Shown here piece after piece: positions 12,061 to 24,479 of a stretch of 64,000 nucleotides of DNA. Source of the DNA: Aselliscus stoliczkanus (Eukaryota > Chordata > Mammalia > Chiroptera > Hipposideridae); contig CM066732.1 of the NCBI GenBank assembly GCA_033961575.1, positions 66,440,687 to 66,504,686 on the forward strand. The letters run 5' to 3'. The notes beneath the pieces were generated by a model. It was given only the letters and a program-made list of their open reading frames with translations. It was not told the DNA's origin and did not search any database. The number at the start of each line of letters is the position of its first letter. Position 1 is the stretch's first letter. A program made the position numbers and the translations under genes.

Positions 12061-13365
12061 TGAAAATAGGCCCCAATTAAATGTTGGCTGAATGTAGCCA
12101 ACTAACTTGCTCCCTTATAACTGAGCTGCCATGAAGTATAGCGAGTGTGGTTTCAGCACTTTTGTTTCATGTCTTCAGTGATGGTGAGCCTTAGAGAACA
12201 AAATTGAATTGTTGACTTTTATATTCTCCAAAATATTCAATAGTCCCGTAGGAACTGCCTGCATTTGGTGTTTTTCAGGGATAGCTCAAAGCCAACAACC
12301 CTTCTAAGCCAATAATGTCACAGGTTTTGTTACTTTTTAAGAAAAAATGGGGAATGACTACAAGGGACTTATTAAACATATAGACATCTCCCATTGTGAA
12401 GATAAATAGATTTACATACAGAAATAGTTATTTGAAGATCTTGTCATAGGAGGAGGAACAGTCCTCCTCTATTGCTAGCTGGCCTCCCCAGTGTCACTAT
12501 TAAGAAACATTACTTGTCTTTGAATAAATAAATCCCTGCTGCTAAACACCCTGGAGCACCACTAAAGAGTCTCACTCGTGCCCAAGTGGGACACAACTCA
12601 ACCTCGACATGCTCATCTCCCTGAGGTCTCTATCCTCAGGGTCCCCAACAGGAATGCGTGTACAGACCACTGTCACACTTTAAATCAGACAATCCCAAGC
12701 TTACTCTCCAAACATTGTGAAAATCCTTTCAGCTTCATCGTTCCCTGATGTAATAACACAGAGAAGGAATATTTTCTAGATAAGAAAGGAATATGTTTTA
12801 GCAAAAAGAGTATGATATTTATTATAAAAACAATCATTCTGCTATAAAGAGTAACTCGATCTCTTTAAGCTTTTGTCTACACCTCTTTAAAGTGCCATAA
12901 CACCTATCTCACAAATGTGTTGTAAAAATTAAATTAAATAATAAGCCTGAGAACAATTTGTAAATCACATCATATATGGTAGTTTATCTTAACCTTAACC
13001 TTTCAGTTACAGTAAAGGGAGAGCCATCACAGAGGATATGTACTGAACTGAATTTCAAATGTAGGAATTTCAGAAAACAAAGCTTTTAAAAAGTAAATGT
13101 ATTATTTTAATGAAGAGTGATTTATAAGTCACAAAATATGCCATATGATATTGAATCAAATCCTAGAAGTATAATCTAATAAAAAGAATTGTATACATTT
13201 CTTAGCAATCTCAATTCATAGTCAAACAATATTGGAATGAAACAAATTTTTTAAAAATGAAAAATATTTACTTCAGGTGTGTATAACCTCATTTATACAA
13301 GGTTATTTTTTTTTAATTCTAAAAGTAACATATAAATGTATGAAAAATGAATCAAATATGAAAAA
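12061..13365. other. Unique AT-rich DNA, nothing recognised
   Basis: No repeat family or coding signature could be named. It is slightly GC-richer around 12480-12700, without a meaningful open frame. Confidence 0.4.
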
Positions 13366-13575
13366 CTGGCATCCTTGTTTTTAATGGATACAATTTAACA
13401 TTAATAAAACTTGGCATCCTTATTTTTTTTTTTTTTGAGGGCAGTGTCACTTGCCCTCATACGTGGGACTGAACCCGGGTCGCTGGCTTCCCAAGCCAGC
13501 GCGTAACTGCCGCGCCACTGGGCCGGGCCTGGCGTCGTTATTTTTAATGGGTACAATTTAACATTAATATAAATT
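13366..13575. repeat. 45-bp tandem duplication split by a SINE
   Basis: CTGGCATCCTTGTTTTTAAT onward (13366-13410) recurs with a few changes. The second unit begins at 13412 as TTGGCATCCTTATTTT and, after the SINE and its target duplication, continues as TTTTTAATGGGTACAATTTA to about 13575. Confidence 0.75.
13430..13528 (-). mobile_element. Head-only tRNA-derived SINE
   Basis: T-run then GAGGGCAGTGTCAC... to GGGCCGGGCC. In sense orientation it carries a box-B-like CGGGTTCAGTCCC and a well-kept head. The target duplication is TTGGCATCCTTATTTT (13411-13426) against CTGGCGTCGTTATTTT on the right. Confidence 0.85.
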
Positions 13576-15739
13576 GTTGAATATTATCATTAGTTTTAGA
13601 AAAATTAACATTTCAGAACTTGTAACTTATTTCTTAGGCAATAAAAACATTTTTACACTGAGGCAATTTGGCAAGCGATTATTTTTGAAACACTTCACGT
13701 GATTGCAATTTCACCCAAGATGTTAGTAACAGATCATGCTAATCCTCAACTTCACCTACTCCTTGACCACCATTTATAAAGTGATCGATGTTGAACTGAC
13801 TGTATGAAGCCCAATAGATCATAAATGATGGGTATAAATTGTTTTCTCTTTGATAGACTCATTAGTTTAATGTGTTTTAGAATTAGTGTGAAGAGCAGGT
13901 TTTTGTCTGCCTTTCTAGCTTAAGTACAGTTTGAGCAATGGAAATGCTAAGGGGAGGATGTCACATTATTTGGTTACATGCATAATGCTAAGACCACAAA
14001 AAGTTGCTGAATGGTTCATCTTTCATCCAGAATATAGTTTAGCTACCTAGTCCTTAAACATAATCCTTGAAATTCAAACACAATCCTTGAAATTCTGTCT
14101 TTTTCATCTTTTCCTTTGGTTGATGAAGTCATTTGAGCTACTTCTCTTTTATGACTATATCTCATAGTCAGTAGATCTATTACCCTATATTGCATTTTTC
14201 AAGACCTTTACTAATGTTAAGTTATTCATTTACACAATGAACTTCTTAAAGAAAGGCGTAACCTTTAATATGTGTAACCATGACATATCATATCAACCTG
14301 ATGACCATTACTGGGGATTTCATAATGGTTACTGTCTCCCTAGGGAACTGATTCTTGACAAAGATAATTATAACCTTAGAGGGAAAAAAATGGTGGCATA
14401 TTTAATATATGTACAATCAACAGTTAATACCTGAAATAATATCCTAAGTAAAATATTTTTCCTAGAGACTACGTTCAAGAAAAATAATATATTTATGAAG
14501 AATCTGGAATCAGTCAGATGTGTCTCTAATATGAAAGGAGATTTCATTTTTCCTAGTATTTTGAATACCAAAATATTACAGGGAACTTTTGCATAATATT
14601 TTATCCATTTCCAGATTTACTGAGGCTGCCTTATTGCCTCTTAGAAGTCAAGATATATTCCCTTAGAACTGATGGATCCAGATCTCTATTTTTTGGAAAG
14701 AGATGACTTTAGGCTGTTTTGTTGTTATTACTCATTTTTTCACTACCTGGGGGAGTGGTTTTATTTTAACTCTGGAACATTTTGTTATTGTGGAATAACA
14801 TGAACATCTGATGTTTTACAAAAAAAAAAAAAGAACTCTTAGACTGTGTAGTCTGAGTGTTTCATTCAACTAATTAAGTGAAAAGATCATGAATTTGGAA
14901 TTTGAACTATCCTTTGAATGAGAAAATCTTCCAATAAATCATCATTTCTTTCATGAAAAATTCTTCAATAGATTTCTCTTTTCCTAATTAGTCGGTTTTT
15001 AAACAAATTCTGGAAGTAGACACAAGAAACATTAATCAAGTAAATCCACAAAAGTAAGAGAGTATAGTATTATTTACTTAATAATATTGGTAATATGAAT
15101 TGCAGATCAAATTTTACAGTGGTCAGTTAATTTGGAACACTAGAAACATATTAATGATTAGTATTGTGAAAATTCAATAAACTAGTCTGATTTCATTAAA
15201 GTCTTCATTAAAAACTAATCAAAAAAATTTCCATTCTTCAACAAATTGTTTTGATACTGTGGATAGGGAAGTATTGCCTAGAGGAAACCTAAAGTAAAAG
15301 AATTGTGGAAGGAAGTGTTATCAAAATGCTGAAACATGATATTATCATTTCTATAGTATTTGTAGACATTTAACATAACAATATTTTATAATTTCATTTT
15401 CATAAGCTTTGTTGAATAACTTGTTACAATTTACTTAATTATGCTAACTTAGGGGTTATTTTTATATAAAAAAGTTTTGGAAGTTTTGATTTTTATAAGT
15501 ATTAAATAGAAAAGCCTGGCTACAACACTCTATTAATTTACTAGAGAGGAAGCATATTGTCCTAAGCAAATAGCCCCACTTAGTAAGGATTCAAGGAATC
15601 AGAAAACCTCGTAGTGTAAGAAAAATCAATATCATCTTGCATGCATTCCACCCAATATAATTTTTCTTCTTACAGAATTTATTGACTTCCAGTGGTATGC
15701 AAATAGACACAGTTACTATCCTAGGCAGTAGCTCATTTC

Positions 15740-16260
15740 ATGATTGAATAGGTTTATCAATTATTGTTGAATACCAAACTACCCTAAAAATTAGAAGCTT
15801 ACAACCACAAGCATTTAATTAACTCAAAGGTCTTTGGAGGCACCTGAGGGCTAGAATGTCTCATGCATCTCTCAACAACTACTGCAGGTTGGATCAATTT
15901 GTTGATTTGAAATGAACACTTCAGTTGTGTAGAGTCTCTGTTGGGATGAATCAGTTAAATTAATTCTGCTCCACGTAGCCTCTCATCCTCCAGCAGGTTA
16001 ACTTGGGCTTGTCCATATGGTGGTCTCAGTGATTGAGGGAAAGAGAAAGTGCTGAAGTCCACTGGAGGATTAGACTGATAACTGACACATTGTCACTTCT
16101 GCCATATTCTAATAGGCAAAGTGAGTCATAAGGTCAGTTCAGATTTAAGGGAGGAAGACAAAGACTGCACCTCTGGAATAAAGGAGTTGAAACGTCCCAT
16201 TGTAAAGGTGATGGATAAAAGGAAGGAAATAATTGAAACATTTTGCAGTCAATCTACCAC
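15740..16260 (+). repeat. Ancient interspersed repeat, family not assigned
   Basis: The order 'ACCAAACTACCC..TTAGAAGCTTACAAC', then a CTCATGCAT segment, GTAGCC and 'CCATATGGTGGTCTC' matches a common old mammalian repeat that I cannot name with confidence. A second, more decayed copy appears at 51180-51450. Confidence 0.4.
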
Positions 16261-17279
16261 AATATATTTTGCTTATATTGAACAGAGCCTTTCTCATAGC
16301 TGCATGTGGAGGAACACAGACATATGGTATATGCCCTTTTCCCCATGAATTTAGTGTTAGATTTATGTCTTCATAGGATGGATCCCCCTATCATTGCTAT
16401 CACGGTGAAATAGTTATATTTCATCACTTTGCCTAGCTTACTCTTGACACTTTCTCATTCATCAAGATTCTTATTTAAATTTGACTTTTGGAACTAAAAC
16501 CAGAACTGCTGATATAATTTAACAATGAAGTGTCCATAAAGGCACTTAATTTTAATGATATGAGTATTCCCTTTTAGTAAAGGGGCTTTATTTAGTCTAA
16601 ATATTATTTAAACATATTTTTCAAAATATTATATTCACCATTAAAAACTTCATCTGAGTTCCAGCATGTGGTAAGGAATTAGAAGAAACTCCAACACCAA
16701 ATTTCTTATTCTAACACTTTAAATTAAGATTCAGTTCTCATTCAGTTTGATCACATCTTCAAGTAAGTTTTTAAAGAACTAGCATATATTACATGTCTGA
16801 GAATCTCTGTTGTATTCATATGAAGGACAAATTAACTAGGTAAAATAATTAGGGCAAAATTATATAGACGTTTCATTATATTCTGGTAGTTAGCTTTAAA
16901 AAGAGAATATCTGAGATGAATCTAACTTTTTTCTTCAGTAATGTTTTTTTGCTCTGAAACCAATAACTTTTATACTGTTCATTTATAATCCAAATAATCA
17001 TCAGACATATCTAATTTGTAGCTCTCTTTTCATTGATTTTTGCCTAGAGCAAAGTGAACTTTTCAATCTGGATAGTCAAATCTTTTTCAGTTTATGACTA
17101 TTTTCTTCAATATTGGGTATAATCATTTCCTGTATTCAGTTTTATTGTTCTTCTGAAGTAAACAGTAACTTTAAAAAATAGATCAATAAGTTTTTTTTCC
17201 TCCATATTGATCATCTTCTGTGTCACTGTTTCTTCTCTTTGGCCTTTTCTACTACATCTAAGAGTGTCTCTCAAGTTTG

Positions 17280-17333
17280 AACTCTGCCTTTTCATAGTGA
17301 CAGTTCAACTCTGCCTTTTCATAGTGACAGTTC
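17280..17333. repeat. Perfect 27-bp tandem duplication
   Basis: AACTCTGCCTTTTCATAGTG followed by ACAGTTC occurs twice back to back (17280-17306 and 17307-17333) with no mismatch. Confidence 0.95.
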
Positions 17334-17671
17334 TCTCCTTAGGGTCATCTCTGTGGATTTTCACCTTACTGTTATCTTTTTAGTTGTTTTGTTTTGTTTT
17401 TAAATGATTCTTTGTTTCATCCACTTCTCAATTTATTCTCATGGTATTTTTATACCTGCATTTTCTCCCCTCATGACTTTCTCCTCTTATTTTTTAGGTG
17501 GACTGTCTGGTTTTATACAGTGGATAGTAATGTATCCTCTGTAATTTCTGTCAAGTTTCTTCATCAAAAATATTTTGAAACTCTGTCTCTTGTATTAAAC
17601 ATGATTTTCCCTTTTTTTGGATTCAGCAGTATTGCATTTTAACTGTAAGTTGTATGTGTACATACAGCTCT

Positions 17672-17694
17672 ACACACACACACACACACACACA
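17672..17694. repeat. (CA)n microsatellite
   Basis: About eleven uninterrupted CA units. Confidence 0.95.
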
Positions 17695-18559
17695 TCCTCC
17701 TACTCTTCCTCTTCTTGCACTCCTCCTCTTAATGGATTCTCAAGGGAGTGAGATGTATTTATATTCCATTTTCAACCACAAGCACATTACATAGTTAGCC
17801 TTCATCCTATTTAGCTGTCCATTTTGGTTCTGACCAACTTCCAGTCCAATACTTGCTTTTTGGTATCATTTGATTTCTTCCGCTGCATTTATAATTAACA
17901 TCCTGTCCCACTGCCAAGTTCTCTGATATTCTGAACTGAACGCATGAAAATATACAATGTTCAAATTGCTTTGCTCCTGGGGCTCTAACAGTGGCTTGTT
18001 TGGGAGAATTTAGCCCCTCATAAAAAAGCCCAATACTGACAGCCTTTCTCTTCCTAAGGCTCTGTTGTATTCTGGGTGTTATAGAATATGAAGGGCTATA
18101 AAAACGAAGCATTGAAAGGGGAAACTTGAGGTGAAAGTAAGGAATACTCAATCCCAATGAAAATGCAGAAATAGAATAGTAAAAATATGGCTGCCCACAT
18201 TTGTATTTGGTACAGCTTGAGGTAGATAGTCATCTCAAGTGTCTTTTTTCTTAAATTAATCCTGAGTTCTTATAGGTATTTTCTTCATATCTCAATTTCT
18301 TTGTTTGTTATTTTGTAGTTTTTTCTATCAATTCCTCTAAGTTTTAACTGGATTTTGGAAACATTTGTACTACTCTAGGTTCAGCTACACATGGTTTTCA
18401 CTTTTTCTACAGAGTAGTATTTATATGATGAATTCAGAAGTATGTAGGGATCACATGAAAACCAAGCCAACTTGAAATTTCAGAAACCATAACTTAGCAT
18501 ATTAAAATAGGTAAAAATACTATGCTAGTTATATACTTCTTAGCATGAGTTTATTAAGT

Positions 18560-18880
18560 TATTACTATGTGACAATTCACTCAGTCATTCATTTATCAAT
18601 AGTTCACTGAGAAACTATTTTATGCCAGGCACCACTTTTTCTACTGGGAATATAGTAGTGATAAAACAGAAACTAAAACAATCCTTTACTTTCTTCAGTT
18701 TATAGTACAGACACTCATTAACTAAGTAATCACACTAGCAAATATGAAATTAGATACTAAAATAAGTACTTTGACTGAATATTACATAAAGCTCTGAGAG
18801 CAGATATGGTGGCAAGTGGAGGTCAGAAAATATATTCCTAAAGAAGCATCTCTCTGATCTAAAATTTGAACAAAGAATAG
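18560..18880 (-). repeat. L2 LINE remnant
   Basis: Contains TATGCCAGGCACC, GGGAATATAGTAGTGATAAAACAG and later decayed blocks. This is the reverse complement of the L2 3' end. It is old and diverged, with approximate ends. Confidence 0.65.
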
Positions 18881-19379
18881 AGATTAATAAGGTAAATAGT
18901 ATAAAGGAGAAAACAGAGGGAACTGAATGTTAAAGACCCTGTCATTGCAGAGACCTGTTCTAAGTATTTTTTTCAACCTCATACACTGTCAGTGTGGTAA
19001 AGTTGTCCTGTTTTTCTTTTCTATTATAAAAATTTATTGAGAAGTTGAGAGTAACTGTGTTATGGATTGCTAAATAAACACAAAGTTTCAAGTCATAATT
19101 TTAATGAAACTTTACATAATATAAAAATGTCCTAAACACAATTGAATGTCAATGTCAGATAAATACTGCCTTTGCATCTGTAATGGTGGGTATTATTTTG
19201 CTTTTCAGAACCAGAATATACAGGTTTGATAGTTTTCACATCATAAGGAAATTTTAAGTCTTCTGTTAATTTTCTTTTGATAGTAGGAAACAAACTGATG
19301 TCAGGGAAAAATTATTTGCAAAAATAACTTAGTTTGAAGGAAGGCTTTTCTTTAGGATTTCAGCCTAAACTAACATAGG

Positions 19380-19775
19380 CAAACCCAATTAAAGAGGTGT
19401 TCAATTCAACCAAATCCAGATATATTTATATTGTAATTCCAGAGACCAATTAAGCTGATGGTATATAAACAGGTCCACAGAGAAACTGGGTCACAACTTT
19501 CACGTTTAGTTTCACAGGTAATGTAAAATGCCAGTGATTAACGTTCACACGCTGCACCCGGATTAGCCTTTGCAAACACTGGTTTATTTAGGGAAGCCGG
19601 GATTGATAAAGCCCAAACAAACTTAAAAGAATTTCCATTGAATTTTTTATGTTTTGAGGTGGGAATTGGTGAATTATAAAACAAGGCTTCAACATAGGCA
19701 ATATTATTTAATGATGCAGAACCCAAAACGTAATTACCCTCAGGTACAGTGTAACAATGGAGGTTCATCTACACA
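19380..19775. other. Repeat-free block, candidate conserved non-coding element
   Basis: No repeat signature. It contains several homeodomain-like cores (TGATTAACG, GATTAGCC, GTAATTACC) and CCAAACAAAC. The frame 19538-19768 on the minus strand (76 codons) has no recognisable family. Function is unproven. Confidence 0.25.
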
Positions 19776-19885
19776 AAACACCATTGGGAAAAAAGGACAA
19801 ATTTACACAAAACAAAATCTCATATAATTAGCATATGTTACCTGCTCTTGGCCACAGCCTTACTTATATTATAAGACATTAGGCA

Positions 19886-19888
<3 letters not shown>

Positions 19889-19923
<35 letters not shown>

Positions 19924-19929
19924 TGTGTT
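19889..19929. repeat. (GT)n microsatellite
   Basis: About twenty GT units with a single AT interruption. The minus-strand His/Thr repeat frame over it is an artefact. Confidence 0.95.
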
Positions 19930-20820
19930 GGGGAAAGGGAGATTGGAGGATGAAGAGTAGGATACAATGACAGTGGCTGTAACAACAAACTTTTTCGACA
20001 TGGTTTTTTCTGTTACTCAATTCTAGCCCTCAACCATGTTCAGACTTGACAGCCAAGTCTATCTAGTCAAAGCTGTGGAAGAGAGGTAGAAAATCCAGTT
20101 CTGAAGTCTAAAAATCTGGTTTAAGTTTCACTTCATGATGTATTCCTACTAGGGTGAGTTATGAAAAACTACTTCATCTCTGAATTTCAGTATGACCGCT
20201 GCAAATTGGATATAAAATTAATGTCTGCTCAGTATTTTTCATAAGAATTTTACAAGCATCACATGAGATAATAAATGTGAAAGTACTTTGTTGATGGCCA
20301 TGTGTCATCCAATTGTTTCTTCTTCATTAAATTTGTAGGTTGCCTCTACTATGCCTTTGCCTCTTTAGTTGTAAGGCTAAATGCTCTGGAAGGTTTTCGA
20401 ATATTGTGAGAAAATTCAAAGGCATGCTAAATCACATTCAAGAAATGTTTTCCAGTTATACTTCTATACATTAGATAGCCTTTCTATTTTCTAGATTTAT
20501 TCAGTCTTATTTATTCAGCATACATTTTATGTGGTTACATTAACTTCAAAACAAGACCGCTAACCTCCTGAAAACAAGGACCTCATTTTTTTTTACCTTC
20601 CGTTCAAGATTACACATACAAAATACTTAATGTCATCTGGTTGATGGACTAATTTAAATATATATTAACTCTTTGGTATTTAAAATGAAAAATTTCTGAA
20701 TCTAACAGATAATATATCAGGGATATATTTCTCTACACATGGAAAACTGTATATTTGTAAGGAATTTATTCATTTCTTTATTCAATGTATGATCTATTGA
20801 CCACAGACACTTTGATTGGC
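19930..20820. other. Unique DNA, nothing recognised
   Basis: No repeat or coding signature was identified. Confidence 0.4.
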
Positions 20821-20824
20821 AATA

Positions 20825-21450
20825 GGAGTACACTCTGGTCCAAGCCATCATCATCTCTTGCCTTGATCACTTAAATCACTTCTTAATTAGTCTGCCTGCA
20901 TCTATTTTACCCCTTTTAGGCCATCATCAACATGGCAGACACAGTGATATTTGTAACACAAAAATCATATCATATCACTCCTCTTTTCAAAACTCTGTAA
21001 TGGCCCCTCTTTTGTCTCCTCCCGACTTTCACTCCAACCATGCTGACCTTTTCACTATTACTGGCAATTGTCAATTATAATCCAGCTGTACAGCTTTTTT
21101 GATGACTGTTCTCTCTGACTATAATACTCTTCTCCCAGATAACTATTTTGCTGACTTCCTTCCCACCTCAAACCTTTATTTAATTGAGGTGCATCCTGAC
21201 CATGTTGATAGTGGAACATACACTCTCCTTGCACCACCACCATTCTTGTCAACTGCATCCCACTTAATGCCATAACATTTCTTACCTTCTAATATCCTAT
21301 ATACCTAATTTTTTATTATTGCTATTTTTATTGTCTGTTCCTCCCAACTAGGATGTGAGCTTCAGAATGGCAGGGATGTTTGCTCTGCTCACTGATATAT
21401 CCCAAATGCTTAGAACTGTGTCCAGCATAGAAGAGCCATTCATTAGTTTC
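20825..21450 (+). repeat. L2 LINE remnant
   Basis: Sense L2 3' region. It shows the CTCCTCTTTTCAAAACTCTG block, TTTATTGTCTG, then AACTAGGATGTGAGCTTCAG, GGCAGGGATG and CCCAAATGCTTAGAACTGTG. The frame 21058-21273 on the minus strand is a shadow. Confidence 0.75.
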
Positions 21451-21890
21451 CATGACCTTAAATAATGGGCAGCTTCTTAAAAAAAGGCATGCAGTGAGAG
21501 TTAATTAAAAGTAAACACTCTTCGTCTCTGCCCACGTCTATTTTGTGCTCTCTCTGGAATAATATTTTAACTTGATATTTTAACTTCTGTTAAGTATTTA
21601 TAGTCTATATTTCGATAATAATATTTTATTTCCTCTGTTATCGAATTTAGCTGTTGCGAAGTCTAAGCTAATTTAAGCCTAATTGTCCCATTGTAAGTCA
21701 TCTTTTTTCCTCTAATTACTTTTCAGATTTTTTTATCTTTAATGTTCTGCAGTTTCCCTAAGATATGCTTATGTGTGGATTCATTTCCATGTACTGTCTT
21801 TTGAATTGGCTTTAATTTCTGAATCTGAAAGTCCATGTCTTTCTTTCCTTTAAAAAATTATATTTAAAACAGTAATTATTGTTAATTTTT

Positions 21891-22446
21891 CTATTTTATT
21901 ATTATTATTAACAGATGTACAAAACAATGCAATAGTTATTTTTTTCACCCCTTACAAAGTGACTCCCCCCTCCCCCCTCCACTGCCCTCCCACCCCCGAT
22001 ATCATACATACCTATTATAATTCCATTGACTCCATCCCTACACTATATTCCACATCTCATGACTATATATGTGTTAAATTATAGTTGACATATAATATTG
22101 TTCAGCGGCAGCTTCAGATGTACAGTGCAGTAGTAAGGCCACTACACCGTCCATGAAGTGGTCTCCCTAAAAGGATCATCTGTTCCCCTGAAAATAATAT
22201 TTACGACCTTATTGATTATATTCCCTAAACTGTCTCTGCAATAGTGTTGTAGTTATCAGTTTATGTTGCCTGTGAAATAAGTCAGTCAAAGAAAGACAAA
22301 TACCATATGATCTCACTTATATGTGGAATCTAAAGAACTGAATAAATGAGCAATGTAAACAGAAATAGTCTTAGAGACACAAGGAAAAAACTGATGAGGG
22401 CTAGATGGAATGGGGATGGGAGAATGGGAAGGAATGAGGCAACATA
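21891..22446 (-). mobile_element. L1 3' end with 5' inversion
   Basis: 21891-22260 is antisense L1 3' sequence. 22277-22440 is sense L1 sequence from just upstream (AAGAAAGACAAATACCATATG, TATGTGGAATCTAAAG). This is the head-to-head layout expected of twin priming. The target duplication is 17 bp with one mismatch: AATTATTGTTAATTTTT at 21874-21890 against AATTATTATTAATTTTT at 22447-22463. Confidence 0.75.
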
Positions 22447-22463
22447 AATTATTATTAATTTTT

Positions 22464-22630
22464 TAAAATGTAAGTAGAGTTGGCATACAATTTTATATTA
22501 GTTACATTAGTTTCAGGTGTACAATATAGTGATTCAACATATTTATGCATTACAATGTGATCACCCAATTGATTCTGGTAATCATCTGTCACTGTGAAAA
22601 CTTATCACAATATTATTGACCATATTGAAA
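22464..22630 (-). mobile_element. L1/HAL1 3' end fragment
   Basis: Antisense 3' UTR with GTTGGCATACAATTTTATAT, TTTCAGGTGTACAATATAGT and GTGATCACCC. The preceding L1 appears to have inserted in or beside its A-rich tail. Confidence 0.7.
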
Positions 22631-23330
22631 GAAAGACAGTTTTCCTACACAAGCAAATGCTAAATGAGTTCACAGGCACTAAATTGGCCTTTACGTGAAA
22701 TGTTAAAGGGTCTTCTTTACAAAGAAAAGAAAAGGCCATAACCAGAAATAAGAAAATACAGGAAAGAAAAAAAAATCTCACTGGTAAGGGCAAAGATATG
22801 ATAATCACAGTGAATCAACCATTTAAAAAGCTAACATAAGGCTAAAAAGACAATAGTAGCATAATTAACTATAACTACAATAAAAAATCAGAGGATAAAC
22901 AAAAAGATTTAAAACATGAAGTCTAAAACATAAAGAGTGGAGAGGGGAATAAAAATGTAGTGCTTTTAGAAAATGATTGAACTTTAATGCCTATCAGCTT
23001 AAAACAGACTGCCATAGATATAGGTGGGTATATATGAACCTCATGGTAACCATAAATCAAAAAGTACCCTCCAAAAAATTAAGAGAAATGGGCCGGCTGA
23101 GTGGCGTGGTGGTTAAGCGCTGGCTTGGGAAGCCAGTGGCCCCAGTTTGGGTCCCAGTTTGAGGGCCAGTGACACTGCCCTCAAAAAAAATAAAAATTAA
23201 AAATTAAGAGAAATGAATCCAATGAAAACACTAAAAAAAACAAAAAAAATCAAAAGGAAATAGATCAACAGAAGAATGGAATAGAGACAACAAAAACACC
23301 TAGTGAACTTATATATAAAGAAGTATCTAA
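22631..23330 (+). mobile_element. Old L1-related internal fragment
   Basis: A-rich sense-strand sequence typical of the L1/HAL1 region after ORF1 (AATGTTAAAGGGTCTTCTTT, GAACCTCATGGTAACCATAA). It is diverged and non-coding, and a head-only SINE is inserted in it. Confidence 0.5.
23091..23198 (+). mobile_element. Head-only tRNA-derived SINE
   Basis: Runs from GGCCGGCTGAGTGGCG to CACTGCCCTC plus an A-rich tail. A perfect 17-bp target duplication AAAAATTAAGAGAAATG lies at 23074-23090 and 23199-23215. The box A region TGGCGTGGTGGTTAAG is present. The box-B region is decayed (CAGTTTGGGTCCC). Confidence 0.93.
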
Positions 23331-24192
23331 AGTGCCTTTGTTGGATATTCTCTGAACTACCCATACCTCAACTTAATGTGTCTAATACAAACTACTCACT
23401 GTGTGCTCCCATACATTTTAAAATTAGGTATTGTTGATAAGAAACTTCACAGATTTCTGTCCCCATTCATGAATTTCTACTTCAATTGTATTTGGTTTGC
23501 TGTTTAACTCATTGATTGTGGTTTTATTTTACTTTGATGACTATTTTTTATTTCTAGAAGAATATCTGGTAGTGTTTCAAATATGCCTGTTATTTTTATC
23601 ACAATATTAAATGTTTTCAACTGGCATCTCTAAATAACTTAAAATGCATCTCTTTTGTAGCTCTACGGGGGTCTAATTCTGCTTTGCTGTAACTGCCCTG
23701 CACTAATTCTTGACTACTGAGTTTTGTGTTACTTATTACTGGATTATGGGTTCATCTTCAGTGGGGCTCTAGCTGTGGGAAGCCTGTTCTGTCTGCTTGA
23801 GAGCATGTCCTTCCCAGGTGCTTAATGTTTTCTACTGTCAAATTTTGGAGTTTTTTAATGGCCTGGAATCAATTTTTGTATTAATTTCCCAGCTTGGGGT
23901 TTGCTGGACAATGTGTATAATATAGACTTCAGCCCAAACCTTCATGAAGCTATGTCCAAGGTTTTCAATAATTATAGATGACTAATTCTTTTAATTTTTA
24001 TCCTGGAATGTAGGAAAAAGAGCCATGTCTTTTGTATCTGTCTGTGCCAGGAACACCATTTTATTTAGTCCAACTTTTTACCAAGTTTGTAGCCTCTCTA
24101 AGATCCTGAATGACTAAAGAAGATCTCATTCTCATTCACCTCACAAGGCCAATGCTTCCTTTCCTGTCTCTGGGCATTAAAACCTGGGCCTC
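23331..24192. other. Unique DNA, nothing recognised
   Basis: No coding or repeat signature could be named. Confidence 0.35.
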
Positions 24193-24311
24193 GGGCCGGC
24201 CGAGTGACGCGGTGGTTGAGCGCTGGCTCGGGAGGCCAGCGGCCCCAGTTCGTGTCCCACATATGAGGGCCAGTGACACTGCCCTCAAAAAATAAAAAAT
24301 AAAACAAACAA
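24193..24311 (+). mobile_element. Head-only tRNA-derived SINE
   Basis: GGGCCGGCCGAGTGACGCGG to ACACTGCCCTC, then a mixed A-rich tail. A 14-bp target duplication with one mismatch is AAAACCTGGGCCTC (24179-24192) against AAAACCTGGACCTC (24312-24325). All overlapping open frames are shadows of the SINE. Confidence 0.92.
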
Positions 24312-24479
24312 AAAACCTGGACCTCAACTTTGTAGAGAGAAAGAACCCACTCCAACTCATCCTCCCTCCAGTGCAGGTGCAAAATCAGTGTAACACTTCT
24401 GCTTTCTTTTGTAGTCTGTTCCTATATCAGACCATAGTGATACTACTTCCCTTGCTATGGGCCCATCTATTAATTTAAA

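Larger units (their letters stand above)
13576..17671. other. Mostly unique AT-rich DNA
   Basis: No gene seen. It contains an old unnamed repeat (15740-16260) and the 27-bp tandem duplication (17280-17333). Open frames such as 14237-14434, 16121-16348 and 17394-17642 have no family signature. Confidence 0.4.

Noticed and set aside
23091..23190. tRNA gene
   Set aside because: Box A and B motifs are present, but the cloverleaf is degraded, copies are dispersed with target duplications, and A tails follow. These are SINEs.
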